From an uncultured Flammeovirgaceae bacterium (GTDB lineage: Bacteria > Bacteroidota > Bacteroidia > Cytophagales > Cyclobacteriaceae), in contig CALBPF010000263.1 of NCBI GenBank assembly GCA_937899105.1, positions 1 to 64,000 on the forward strand: a stretch of 64,000 bases of DNA, in the 5' to 3' direction. Below the pieces are notes generated by a model. That model was not told where the DNA came from, did no database searches, and saw nothing but the letters and a program-made list of their open reading frames with translations. The translations under genes and the position numbers were made by a program. Below, in pieces: positions 30,555 to 41,819 of the stretch (position 1 is the stretch's first letter; each line of letters begins with the position of its first letter).

Positions 30555-32264
30555 ATGCTACAGGCACATTTTTTATCTATTCTCATTTTTTTACCGCTGG
30601 TAGCTGCTTTGTTTCTGGTGATTTTGCCTGAGAGAAAAAATATATATTTCAAGTTTATTGCACTTGGCGGCAGTTTAGTACAGCTGATTATCGGAGTGGT
30701 TCTTTACTTGAGTTATTCGCCGTCCGGTTCGTCTTATTCAATAGAGGGGTTTCAGTTTGTAGAACGCTTTGGCTGGATTAAGCTGGACCTTCAATCGTTA
30801 GGAAAGCTTTCAGCCGAGTATTTCGTAGGTGTAGATGGACTCAGCATTGGCCTGGTTCTACTTTCGATTATTATTCTTCTCATTGGTGCTATATCATCAT
30901 GGCAAATAAAAGAAAACGCTAAAGCTTATTTCAGCTTATATCTTGTGCTCAATGCATCTATTATAGGATGCTTTGTGGCCTTGGATTTTCTTCTTTTTTA
31001 CCTGTTCTTCGAGTTCATGCTATTGCCAATGTACTTTCTCATAGGTATTTGGGGTGGCCCACGACGAGAATATGCTTCAATAAAATTCTTCCTCTACACT
31101 TTAATGGGTTCGATTTTTATTTTGATTGTGATGATCGGCCTATATACTTCGGTGATCGATCCGGGAGCTACGGCCGTTGAGTTAGGCCTGATATCAGACA
31201 GCCAATCACCGACCGCTGCGATCATGAAGCAAGTGCAAGATATGCTTCAGGCAGGGCAAATACCACAGGATAGGCTGGTACGTACTTTTAATATGGTATT
31301 TATGACAGATTCATGAAACTTTATTCCTGTCTCCTTTTTGAGTTCCTTTTATACTCATTTTATGCTGGGCCTTCCAGCAAGGTTCGCCGGGTTTTTACTC
31401 TTGTTTGCAGGTTTTGCAATCAAAGTGCCTGTTGTTCCCTTTCACACATGGCTGCCGGATGCACATGTGGAAGCGCCTACGCCAATATCGGTTATCCTGG
31501 CAGGGGTATTGTTAAAAATAGGAGGGTACGGTCTTTTCCGAACTGCCTATCTCATATTTCCTGACGGCGCCATTAATTATGCCTGGTGGGTAGGATGCTT
31601 AGGTGTTATTTCTATTATTTATGGAGCGTTTAATGCCTTGGCAAGTAAGGACCTCAAGAGGCTGATTGCTTTTTCATCTGTATCGCATATGGGTTTTGTG
31701 CTACTTGGTTTAGCAGCGTTGAGTGTTGAGGGTGTCAGTGGAGCAATCTATCAAATGATCAGTCACGGTTTCATTTCTGCTGCACTTTTCTTAATAGCAG
31801 GGGTAATTTATGATAGGACGGCCGATAGACTTATTGAGAACTACTCAGGGCTGGCATCTCAGATGCCAAAATACACGGTAATAGTGGTAATATTCTTTTT
31901 TGCAAGTTTAGGTTTACCGGGCTTTTCCGGATTTATCGCTGAAATACTTGTTTTACTTGGGTCTTTTGCGTCGGCTGTGGTTGCGGGTATAGGTATACTT
32001 CCCAGGTGGATGACATTGACCGCTGTTTTTGGTTTGGTTTTGAGCGCAGCCTATTATTTATGGACAATCCAAAGGATGTTCTTTGGGAAATACCATGTAA
32101 AAAGTGTTCCTACAGAAAGCATTATTGATCTCAATAGAAAGGAATTATTGATGTTCATTCCTTTGATAATATTTGTATTGGTGCTGGGTATATTTCCGTC
32201 TGTACTTCTTGACCTCATTAATAACTCTGTAGTCACTTTTGTGGATACTATTCTCAACTTTTAG
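30555..32264 (+). CDS. nuoM: NADH-quinone oxidoreductase subunit M, interrupted by an in-frame TGA at 31314-31316
   Basis: Fragments 30555..31316 and 31338..32264 are in the same frame; reading through gives ...[70 protein letters not shown]... Confidence 0.93.
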
Positions 32265-32273
32265 TGATCTCTG

Positions 32274-33752
32274 TTGGAATCTTTATCAGATAAAATAGCA
32301 AGTAACATAATTTCTCTGTCCCGCTTTATTCCCGAGCTGGTTTTAGTTGGAGGAGTGTTGGTTTTGATCTTACTGGATCTTTTCAAGAAAAAAAAACTAC
32401 TTCTACCTTTTGCACTAACCATTATTATCTTTTGCATATGGCAATTGCTGCGCCAATGGGGATTGGAATTACAACTTCTATTTGGTGGTTTTCTTAAATT
32501 AGATCAGGCGGCAGTTGCATGGCGTGTGCTGTTATGTTTGGCCACTTTTGTATCACTTCTGATTTCTATCAGAAGTACAGATTTGAGGTTAAAAGGAGAG
32601 TTCTATACACTCACGTTTGGTATCCTCATTGGAGGACATCTCCTTATAATGTCATCACATTTGCTTATACTGTACCTGGCCCTCGAAATTATGTCTATTT
32701 CTGCTTATGCGTTGACATTGTTCGCTTTTAATAAAGCCGGTAGTGAAGCAGCTATTAAGTATTTAATATTTGGCGCCGTATCTTCCGCCATTATGCTTTA
32801 CGGCATATCATGGATTTATACGCTTACCGGATCCTTATTTTTTATGGAACCGGAATTTACTGATTCCTTACTCAACGCACCATTTTTATCTTTCGTCATA
32901 GGTATTTGCCTTGTACTTGTCGGAATTCTCTTTAAAGCTGGCGCCGTCCCTTTTCACGTATGGTCGCCGGATGTCTATACGGCTTCGCCTACACCCATTG
33001 TGGCTTTATTTTCCACGGTTCCAAAACTTGCTGCCATTGCCTTTTTGTTAAAGTGGCTCTTAATTATTCATCTGTTTGGTTTGGGACCAGTTGATTGGAT
33101 AATGCTATTAAGTGCTATATCCATGGCGTCTATACTCTTTGGGAATTTTTCAGCGCTAAGGCAGCGGAATGTAAAACGTATGATGGCCTACTCCTCAATT
33201 GCACACACCGGGTTTTTAATAATTCCTATTGTTCCCCTTTCAGAACAGGCTACAAAAGGCTTCTTTTTTTATTCAATAGTCTATGTTCTTATGAACCTTG
33301 CTACTTTCATGATTATACATTTCTTCGAAAGAAAGGAAAATATTGTCGGTATCAAGGACTATGCTGGAACAATGAAGACACATCCATTACTTTCAGTACT
33401 CTTGGTAGTATTAATGATTTCATTAACTGGAATCCCACCGACTGCCGGATTTACCGCCAAGCTTTTGATTTTCACGTCTCTTTGGGAATCGTATTCGTCC
33501 ACGGCCAACCCGTGGTTGTTAGCTCTTTTTACATTTGGGCTAATCAATACAGTGGTAGCGCTGTTTTTCTATTTGAAAGTGCCTTTTTATATGACTTTTA
33601 AGCCCGGGAGCAGTAAGGCAGGCGCTAAACGGTCAAATACCTATTGTTTCGAGAATTATTTTGCCGGACTAATGGTTTTGGCCTTACTTATACTATTCTT
33701 TAAACCGGATTGGTTGCTGGACGTTATAAATAAAATTAATTTTGCTTTTTAA
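32274..33752 (+). CDS. nuoN: NADH-quinone oxidoreductase subunit N
   Basis: LEIMSISAYALTLF, FKAGAVPFHVWSPDVYTASPTPIVALFSTVPK, SSIAHTGF, SLTGIPPTAGFTAKL. TTG start. Confidence 0.94.
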   Translation: MESLSDKIASNIISLSRFIPELVLVGGVLVLILLDLFKKKKLLLPFALTIIIFCIWQLLRQWGLELQLLFGGFLKLDQAAVAWRVLLCLATFVSLLISIRSTDLRLKGEFYTLTFGILIGGHLLIMSSHLLILYLALEIMSISAYALTLFAFNKAGSEAAIKYLIFGAVSSAIMLYGISWIYTLTGSLFFMEPEFTDSLLNAPFLSFVIGICLVLVGILFKAGAVPFHVWSPDVYTASPTPIVALFSTVPKLAAIAFLLKWLLIIHLFGLGPVDWIMLLSAISMASILFGNFSALRQRNVKRMMAYSSIAHTGFLIIPIVPLSEQATKGFFFYSIVYVLMNLATFMIIHFFERKENIVGIKDYAGTMKTHPLLSVLLVVLMISLTGIPPTAGFTAKLLIFTSLWESYSSTANPWLLALFTFGLINTVVALFFYLKVPFYMTFKPGSSKAGAKRSNTYCFENYFAGLMVLALLILFFKPDWLLDVINKINFAF

Positions 33753-33760
33753 GCACGGTT

Positions 33761-35647
33761 ATGAGTGATGCAATAAAACACGAGTGTGGTATAGCGCTTG
33801 TAAGACTCCGAAAACCTCTTTCCTACTACATAGAAAAGTATGGATCTCCAATGTACGCCGTCAATAAGATGTATATTCTTATGGAGAAGCAACGGAATAG
33901 AGGCCAGGATGGCGTTGGGGTGGCCAATATTAAGATCGACCAAAAACCGGGTTTAAGGTATATCAGCAGATATCGCTCCATTGAGAGTGAGCCAATTAAA
34001 GCTATTTTCGAAAAGATTGGTCGTAAATACAAAAAGGCAAAGAAAGACGGCAAAGACAACTACTATGATGAGCGGTGGTTGAAAGAAAATTGTGCCTTTA
34101 CCGGCGAGGTCTGGATGGGGCACCTGAGGTATGGTACACACGGAAAAAACAGCATTGAAAATTGTCATCCCTTTCTAAGACAGAATAACTGGAGAAGTCG
34201 AAACCTTGTAGTGGCCGGTAATTTCAATATGACTAATGTAGATGAACTGTTTGACATACTTGTCAAACTTGGACAACATCCTAAAGAAAAGGTAGATACG
34301 GTTACTGTAATGGAGAAAATAGGTCATTTTCTTGACGAAGAGAATAATGAGCTTTTTAGACAGTATAAAGATGAATATACTAACAAAGAAATTACTGCGG
34401 TAATTGAAAGTGAACTGAATTTACAACGCGTTTTAAAGCGAGCTTGTAAGGATTTTGACGGAGGCTATGCTATGGTAGGAATGGTAGGTCATGGCGATGC
34501 ATTCGTAGCCCGTGACACGGTATGAATCAGGCCGGCCTATTATTACTATGATGATGAGGTTATAGTGGTAGCTTCTGAAAAACCAGCTATTAAGACCGCT
34601 TTTAATGTTGATTACGATCAAATAGAAGAAGTAAAGCCAGGCCATGCTTTAATCATCAAAAAGAATGGTGAGTTTGCTCAGCAAAAATTCAGCAAGCCAA
34701 AAGAAAAGAAGTCGTGCAGCTTTGAAAGAATTTACTTCTCCAGAGGTACGGATCCTGATATTTACGAAGAGCGTAAGAACCTGGGAAAAAAGCTCATCCC
34801 TCAAGTATTAAAGGCTATTAATTTTGATCTCAAGAATACTGTGTTTTCGTACATTCCTAATACTGCAGAAACTGCTTTCCTGGGAATGCTTCAAGGCCTT
34901 GAGGATTATCTCAGCGCTAAGCGAAAAGATATTCTAATTGATAATAAACCACACATGGGTGATATTGAGGAGTTACTATCCTTCAGGCCCAGAGTAGAGA
35001 AAATAGTATTGAAAGATGCAAAACTTAGAACTTTTATAACCGATGACGAGCATCGCGATGAGTTAGTGGCGCATGTTTATGATACTACTTATGAGGTGAT
35101 CAAAAAAGATGTAGATACTCTTGTTATACTTGACGATAGTATCGTAAGAGGTACTACGCTTGAAAAGAGCATTCTCACCATGTTAAGTAGATTAAAACCT
35201 AAAAAGGTGGTGATTGTGTCATCCGCACCTCAAATTAGATTTCCCGATTGCTACGGTATTGATATGTCCAAAATGAGTGAATTCGTGGCATTCAGAGCTA
35301 TGATCGCGCTCATTAAGGAAAAAGGGAAAGAGTATTTGTTAGAAGAGGTACTTGATCGATGTAAATTGGCATTAGATGAAAATTTGAATGTAAACGAGGT
35401 AAACCGTTTATATGAAGAGTTCGCCTATGAGGAAATTTCTAATAAGATTGGAGAAATTGTTAAGCCTGAAGAGATGAGAGCAGATCTTGAAATTATCTAT
35501 CAAACAGTTGATAATTTACATAAGGCATGTCCGGATCATCTGGGAGACTGGTACTTTACCGGAAACTTCCCTACCAGAGGTGGTATGAGAGTAACCAACC
35601 GTTCATTTGTAAATTATATGGAAGGTAAACTAGTAAGAGCTTACTGA
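33761..35647 (+). CDS. Amidophosphoribosyltransferase-family protein, interrupted by an in-frame TGA at 34523-34525
   Basis: Ntn-type N-terminus (HECGIALVRL..NRGQDGVGVA), GEVWMGHLRYGTHG, then DAFVARDTV*IRPAYYYYDDEVIVVASEKPAIKTAFN, PRTase motif LVILDDSIVRGTTLEKSIL. Both fragments are in one frame. Confidence 0.9.
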
Positions 35648-35692
35648 TTAGCTTAACAAGAATCAATGGTTTCGTTCTCTTTTGGTTACTAA

Positions 35693-36709
35693 TCAAGGTA
35701 AGTAGAAATCAAAAACGGACTCATTCATACATTTGAAATGACCTTTCGGGCATTTGTTGAATCCAATTTTAGAACATGGCCTGCAGTCCAGTCTGTTATT
35801 CTCAAAAATCGTGAATTTGGTTCGATAAGGATACATTCCAAATGAAGGTATTGTATTACCCCAAATAGAAAATATCTGTTTTTTGAATGCCGCAGCAATA
35901 TGCATTAAACCTGTGTCATGTGTAAAAACGTAATTGGCTTTTTTTATAATAGAAGCAGACTGGTTGAGGTTATATTTTCCACAGACATTGTAGATAATTG
36001 TTTTCTTATTAAGCTTTAAAAGCCCTTCTTCATGAGGCTTGGATTTAGTAGTCTTTCTGAAGAAATTTGTTACTCTTTCTCCCATTTCCATATCTCCTTT
36101 CCCTCCCAGAAGAACAATTGGCTTGTTAATCTTATCGCAGAGTTCTACCATTCTTTTGAAAGGTAGCTTTTTGGTATGATGTTGGGCTCCGATGGCAAGT
36201 GCAACATACCCTTTTTGATGAGTTTCTGGCAATGAGGTAATGGCTACTTCATCTTTTTCAGGTATAAAAAAGTCAAGGCCAAGGGCATCCATTTTTATGC
36301 CTAAAGGTTTTACAGTCTCCATGTACCGGTCCACGATGTGAACATTTGGTAGCTTGTTTATCTTAAAGTTAACCAACAGCCATTTTTCCCGGTTCAACTT
36401 ATTAAAGGAGTAGCTTTTTACCCCTAGTTGTAGTTTGATCAATAAGGTTCTTAAGTTGCGATGTAAATCTACAATTAAGTCGAACCCTTCTTTTTTTAAA
36501 CTTTTGATTAAGTCCCTTAGAGAATTTTCAAAAACATGTATTTTATCTATATAAGCATTTTCAGCAAGTATAGACAGGTATTCTCTTTTAGTGCAAAAAT
36601 GAATCTGTGCTTCCGGAAGTTGAGTTTTAAGGTTTCGGATCACAGGTGTGGCTAGCACAATGTCGCCAATAGAGGAAAAGCGAATTATGAGTATTTTACG
36701 TATAGTCAT
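35693..36709 (-). CDS. Glycosyltransferase family 9 (heptosyltransferase-like)
   Basis: ILIIRFSSIGDIVLATPVIRNLK, HDTGLMHIAAAFKKQIFSIWG. Confidence 0.9.
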   Translation of the reverse strand: MTIRKILIIRFSSIGDIVLATPVIRNLKTQLPEAQIHFCTKREYLSILAENAYIDKIHVFENSLRDLIKSLKKEGFDLIVDLHRNLRTLLIKLQLGVKSYSFNKLNREKWLLVNFKINKLPNVHIVDRYMETVKPLGIKMDALGLDFFIPEKDEVAITSLPETHQKGYVALAIGAQHHTKKLPFKRMVELCDKINKPIVLLGGKGDMEMGERVTNFFRKTTKSKPHEEGLLKLNKKTIIYNVCGKYNLNQSASIIKKANYVFTHDTGLMHIAAAFKKQIFSIWGNTIPSFGMYPYRTKFTIFENNRLDCRPCSKIGFNKCPKGHFKCMNESVFDFYLP

Positions 36710-36831
36710 CTAGCCATCATAACCCGCTAATTGGGGGGATTGTTTCCAAGCTTTAACTGCAATAAATTGATAGAATCATTATTTGTGTAAATTTATCAAA
36801 ACGAAAGTATTTACTCTTTAATGGAATCAAA

Positions 36832-37239
36832 ATGAACTACTGGTTGATGAAATCCGAACCTGGAACTTATTCCTGGGATGACCTTGTCAGAGACAAAAGA
36901 ACTTTTTGGGACGGTGTTAGAAATTATCAAGCCAGAAATAACATGAAGGATATGAAAGTTGGTGATTTGGCGCTTTACTATCACAGTGTCAATGAAAAAT
37001 GTGCCTTGGGTATTGCCAAGATTGTCAGGGAGTTTTATCCTGATTCTACTGTTGATGATGAAAGGTGGATAATGGTGGATATTGAACCGGTGGAGAGGTT
37101 TAAAAAACCAGTGACCCTTGCGGAGATAAAGGCGGACGAAAGACTAAGTCAGATGGTGTTGGTTAATAATTCAAGGTTGTCTGTACAACCGGTTAAAAAA
37201 GAGGAGTTTGACATTATTGTCGGCATGGGTAACAGATGA
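36832..37239 (+). CDS. EVE domain-containing protein
   Basis: MNYWLMKSEPGTYSWDDL...WDGVRNYQARNNMKDMKVGDLALYYHS. Confidence 0.95.
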   Translation: MNYWLMKSEPGTYSWDDLVRDKRTFWDGVRNYQARNNMKDMKVGDLALYYHSVNEKCALGIAKIVREFYPDSTVDDERWIMVDIEPVERFKKPVTLAEIKADERLSQMVLVNNSRLSVQPVKKEEFDIIVGMGNR

Positions 37240-38798
37240 GATCGGTACTGACCATATTTTGTACTATGTTGTTTTGCTGTGCACTTGCACAACCAAAACA
37301 GCCGGCAAGGTTTGAATTGGAGAAGGAAAATACGGACGACTATTTTACCGTTCTTCCTGCCGGGCAAGATGGTGTTATGGTGTTTAGAGATACCGAGGAA
37401 TATAAAAAGGGAGAGGGGGATGTTTGGAAGATAGTTTCACTTAATACCGAACTGGAGAAGCGGTGGGAAGAAGAGCTGGCTATCAATGAAAAATACATTA
37501 TCAGAGGTTATGATCTCATCAATGGACATTTATATCTTTTATTTCGAGAAGGAGAGTACAGCAAGGCCGATTATCATCTGATTCGAATTGGAGTGTTAGA
37601 TGGAGCCATAGAGAGATATGATATTGAGAACGAGGTAGAGCTTGAGCTGAGTCATCTTACCGTTATGGAAGATAAGATCATTTTAGGGGGGTATGTACGC
37701 TTTAGTCCTACACTTTTAGCCTACACACTTGGGGATGATCATTGGATGGTGGTGCCCGGCTTTTTTAAAGACAAAAGTGATATTGTTGACCTAAAAAGCA
37801 ATGAAAATGGCACTTTCAACGCTGTAACCTTGGAAAAAGATTATACAGGCTACTTTTTAAGACTAAGAACTTACAGTAACGTCCTTGATATACTTTTTGA
37901 AAGAGAGATAAGGTTCAAAGAAGACTACAGGGTGCTAAGCGCTAAAACTACTGGGTTTGTGGATGGCAATATAGCCATTTCAGGCTCTTATGGAGCGCCA
38001 AACTCGACATATGCCCAGGGCATTTATTTTGTTGTTGTCAAACCACAAGGACAAAAAAATCTTTTCAGCTACCATTCATTTGCGGACCTTTCTCATTTTT
38101 TCGACTATATGAATCCATCCAGGGCAAGACGCTTGAAAGAAAAGGCCAAGAAGAAAGAAAGAGGTGGTAAATCCTATAAGCACACTACCCGGCTTAGGCT
38201 AAATGGAGTACAATGGGATGGAATTGGGTATCTTATTACTGCTGAAGTATATCATCCAAAGTTTGACTATGTCTCTAGGCAGGCTACATGGCACAACTAT
38301 GGTAGCCCCTATTACGGTGTTAACAGTTTTACAAATAGAGCCAACTCCAGGTATGTAAAACAATCAAGTAGACTGTCAGGCGTAGATGATGCCAGTAGTT
38401 TTGAGTACTATGAATCTATTGCTCTGCATCTGGATAACAAAGGTCGTTTACTGTGGGATAACAGTATTCCAATTGATGACACGGAAACACTGTCGCTGGA
38501 GCAGGTAGTGGATGTTACAGCTGATAGCGGTAAACATCATATGGCCTATTTGGCAGAAGACAAGGTCCGTTATCAAACTATCCTACAGGATAGTGTGTTA
38601 TCTCAAGGAGAATTAGATATCAAACTACTCTACGATTCGGACGAAATAGGACATACCTATGTTGGTATGGGCAGAGTAATGAACTGGTTTGATGATGTCT
38701 TTTTAATTTGGGGTTATCATAGGGTTCATAATAAACATGTTCCTGATCTGGACCCAAGGCGAAGTGTTTTGTTTATTAATAAATTGACTTTTGAATAG
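37236..38798 (+). CDS. Secreted protein of unknown function (paralogue of next gene)
   Basis: Signal peptide; ATGA overlap with the EVE gene; similarity to 38791..40311 (e.g. ENTDDYFTVLPAGQDGVMVF vs NGENYEIIPAGENGLFLY; LLWDNSIPIDD vs LLWDNSFEIND). Confidence 0.8.
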   Translation: MRSVLTIFCTMLFCCALAQPKQPARFELEKENTDDYFTVLPAGQDGVMVFRDTEEYKKGEGDVWKIVSLNTELEKRWEEELAINEKYIIRGYDLINGHLYLLFREGEYSKADYHLIRIGVLDGAIERYDIENEVELELSHLTVMEDKIILGGYVRFSPTLLAYTLGDDHWMVVPGFFKDKSDIVDLKSNENGTFNAVTLEKDYTGYFLRLRTYSNVLDILFEREIRFKEDYRVLSAKTTGFVDGNIAISGSYGAPNSTYAQGIYFVVVKPQGQKNLFSYHSFADLSHFFDYMNPSRARRLKEKAKKKERGGKSYKHTTRLRLNGVQWDGIGYLITAEVYHPKFDYVSRQATWHNYGSPYYGVNSFTNRANSRYVKQSSRLSGVDDASSFEYYESIALHLDNKGRLLWDNSIPIDDTETLSLEQVVDVTADSGKHHMAYLAEDKVRYQTILQDSVLSQGELDIKLLYDSDEIGHTYVGMGRVMNWFDDVFLIWGYHRVHNKHVPDLDPRRSVLFINKLTFE

Positions 38799-40311
38799 AA
38801 CTTTTTCTGTCTTTATCTTATGCTTTTCGTTTACCCATGGTATTGCTCAAATTACGCAAACCGAGCGATTTGAAATCCCAATCCAGAACGGTGAAAACTA
38901 CGAGATAATTCCAGCAGGTGAAAATGGCCTTTTCCTTTACCAAAGAGTTAAGGACCAGAGTAATGCAAATAATACGGTTTGGAAAGTGGTGAGGTTAGAT
39001 GCCTCATTTGATATTCAGTGGGTCAAACTTTACGCTTTAAGTTCAGATTATGAGCTTGTGGATCACTACTATAACGATGATCGCGGACACCTGCTTTTTA
39101 ATAATTTCTCTAGCAAAAACAGAAACCTAGAACTGGTCAGTTGGGACTTATCAGGTGAAATAGTCAGAATACCAATTAGAAACTATATCCCTTTTAACTA
39201 TTTCGATTTTACTGCTACTCAAGACGCCGCCGTCATAGCAGGATATTTCAACTATCGACCAGTAGTTATTTTATACAACTTCAAAGATCGTGTCCCGCGG
39301 GTTTTACCAGGAATTTTTAATGAAAAGTCGACCATAGCAGAAATTAAAATTAACGGTAATCAAACTTTTGATGTAACCCTGGCAGGTAAAACAATTGACA
39401 AAAAGTATACACTATTTATAAACACTTTTGATTTTAATGGGAACTTGGTTAAAAAAGTTGAATTAGATACTGACAGAACGAAAAGTTTGTTATTTGGGCG
39501 TACCCAACAGATGGACGCAAGTGCCCAGTTGGTAGCAGGTGTTTACGGGCGGTTCAACTCGGAGTATTCAAGAGGATAATTCGTTTACTTTCTGATCCGG
39601 TGTTGTGAACAAAAGAGTAAGTTCTTCAAGTATGCAGAGTTAAAGAACTTTTTTAACTATATGAGAGCCGGGCGGGAAAAGCGTGTGAGAAACAGGATAG
39701 AAAGAAGAAAAATAAAGGGAAAGCGAATCAAATTTAATTATCGCTTCCTTGTCCACAGTTTAATCGAATACGAAGATCAGTATGTGTTGTTAGGTGAAGC
39801 ATTTTACCCAAAATATAGAAATATTTCAGGTACCGGTGGGGGCAACTTTTTCAATCCTGTGGCTACGGTTAACCGTGGTTTATATAGTTCCAGCTTGGTT
39901 TTCGACGGGTATAGATATACACACGCGGTAGTGTTAGGGTTTAATAAATCCGGTGATCTGCTTTGGGATAACAGCTTTGAAATAAATGATATTGTTTCGT
40001 TTGAACTCGAACAATTTGTACACGCTTCTAAAAGTGGTGATAATATAGCATTATTGTATGTTTACGATAATCAAATTCGTTCTAAAGTAATTATGGAAAA
40101 TGATGTTGTAGAAGGTAAGGAACTTCTGGATGTAGCTTTGAAGTATGACGGCGATGAAACTACCGAAGGGGGTACTAATTTAATAGGATTAAACAAGTGG
40201 TACGGGAACACATTTTTCATCTATGGCACACAAACCGTTAGAAATGCAAGTGGAGCAGCAGTAGTGCCCAAGCGTGATGTTTTCTTTATAAATAAGGTGG
40301 AGTATAAGTAG
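38791..40311 (+). CDS. Secreted paralogue of unknown function, interrupted by an in-frame TAA at 39577-39579
   Basis: ORFs 38791..39579 and 39661..40311 share a frame with no other stop between; read-through (GRFNSEYSRG*FVYFLIRCCEQKSKFFKYAELKNFFNYM) aligns to the upstream paralogue. Confidence 0.8.
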
Positions 40312-40327
40312 TCTTTATTGCTTTTTC

Positions 40328-40335
40328 TATCTTTG
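40328..40335 (+). promoter_or_regulatory. Putative Bacteroidota -7 box (TAnnTTTG)
   Basis: TATCTTTG ending 7 nt before the TTG start of pyrR at 40343. Confidence 0.45.
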
Positions 40336-40342
40336 CTCCGGT

Positions 40343-40894
40343 TTGAGCACTAAACGTAAACTGATCCTTGATTCTAACCTCCTTGAGATAACTGTAAGTA
40401 GGTTATGTCATCAACTTCTTGAGGTCCACGAAAATTTTGAAAACACGGTCATACTAGGACTGCAACCACGTGGTATTTTCTTAGCTCAAATGATTCACGC
40501 CCGCTTGGAAAGTGAAGTCGGAAAGAAAATAAACCTGGGATTTCTTGATACCACCTTTTACAGGGATGATTTTAGAAGAAGGCAGACGCCTGCAAAGGCC
40601 AATACTACTAAGGTAGATTTCATCATTGAGAGCAAAAATGTTGTAGTGATAGACGACGTACTCTTCACCGGAAGATCGGTAAGAGCCGCTTTGGATGCTA
40701 TGATGGCGTTTGGTCGGCCGAACAAAGTTGAGCTTTTGGTGCTGATGGATAGAAAGTACACGCGTGACCTACCCATTGCTGCTGACTATGTGGGGAAAGA
40801 GGTGAATACTATTGAATCTCAACGTGTACTGGTAGAGTTGGAGGCACAAGGTTTTAAAAAGAATAAGATCTGGTTGATAAACACAGAAAATTAA
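40343..40894 (+). CDS. pyrR: Bifunctional pyr operon regulator/uracil phosphoribosyltransferase PyrR
   Basis: [58 protein letters not shown]. Confidence 0.93.
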   Translation: MSTKRKLILDSNLLEITVSRLCHQLLEVHENFENTVILGLQPRGIFLAQMIHARLESEVGKKINLGFLDTTFYRDDFRRRQTPAKANTTKVDFIIESKNVVVIDDVLFTGRSVRAALDAMMAFGRPNKVELLVLMDRKYTRDLPIAADYVGKEVNTIESQRVLVELEAQGFKKNKIWLINTEN

Positions 40895-40895
40895 C

Positions 40896-41819
40896 ATGTC
40901 GCAACTGAGTCAGAAACATCTGCTAGGCATAAAAGATATTACCCGAAAGGACATAGAACTGATTTTTGAAACGGCATCAAATTTTAAGGAAGTAATCTAC
41001 AGGCCTATCAAAAAAGTCCCGTCACTTAGAGACATCACCATTGCAAACGTTTTTTTTGAGAATTCTACACGGACAAGGTTATCCTTTGAGTTAGCAGAGA
41101 AGAGACTTTCGGCAGATGTGGTAAATTTCTCTTCATCAACAAGCTCGGTAAAGAAGGGCGAAACTTTGCTGGATACGGTTAATAATATTTTGGCCATGAA
41201 AGTAGATATGGTCGTTATGCGGCACAGCAGCCCCGGAGCGCCTCATTTTCTATCCAGAAATATTGGAGCTAATATTATAAATGCTGGAGACGGTACTCAT
41301 GAACATCCTACTCAGGCCCTTCTCGATACGTTTTCAATCCAGGAAAAATGTGGTCATTTAGAGGGCTTAAAAGTAGCCATAATTGGAGATATTCTGCATT
41401 CCAGGGTTGCGATTAGTAATATTTTAGCTCTGAAGAAATTAGGGGCCGAAGTTATGGTTTGTGGACCCATTACTTTGCTCCCAAAGAACATTGCCTTATT
41501 GGGCGTACAAGTAGAGCTTGATGTTCAGAAGGCGCTGAATTGGTGCGATGTTGCCAATATCTTAAGAATCCAATTAGAGCGTCAGCAAATAAAATATTTC
41601 CCTTCACTTCGTGAATACTCGCTTTATTATGGAATAAACAAAAAGCTACTTGAAAACCTGAATAAAGAGATTACTATTATGCATCCTGGCCCGATAAATC
41701 GTGGAGTGGAATTGAACAGCGATGTGGCTGATTCGGAGCACTCCATCATTTTAGATCAAGTAGAAAATGGAGTGGCAGTACGCATGGCGGTATTGTATTT
41801 ACTGGCAGGGATAAATTAA
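40896..41819 (+). CDS. pyrB: Aspartate carbamoyltransferase catalytic subunit
   Basis: [48 protein letters not shown]. Confidence 0.96.
   Translation: MSQLSQKHLLGIKDITRKDIELIFETASNFKEVIYRPIKKVPSLRDITIANVFFENSTRTRLSFELAEKRLSADVVNFSSSTSSVKKGETLLDTVNNILAMKVDMVVMRHSSPGAPHFLSRNIGANIINAGDGTHEHPTQALLDTFSIQEKCGHLEGLKVAIIGDILHSRVAISNILALKKLGAEVMVCGPITLLPKNIALLGVQVELDVQKALNWCDVANILRIQLERQQIKYFPSLREYSLYYGINKKLLENLNKEITIMHPGPINRGVELNSDVADSEHSIILDQVENGVAVRMAVLYLLAGIN

Noticed and set aside
31314-34525. UGA reassigned to glycine or tryptophan (alternative code)
   Set aside because: TGA ends several clearly complete genes here (e.g. the Wza-like gene, nuoI, nuoJ at normal overlaps), and one of the interruptions is TAA.
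36832-37239. EVE-domain protein as a modified-base restriction module
   Set aside because: Stand-alone EVE protein of the common housekeeping type, with no nuclease fused or adjacent.
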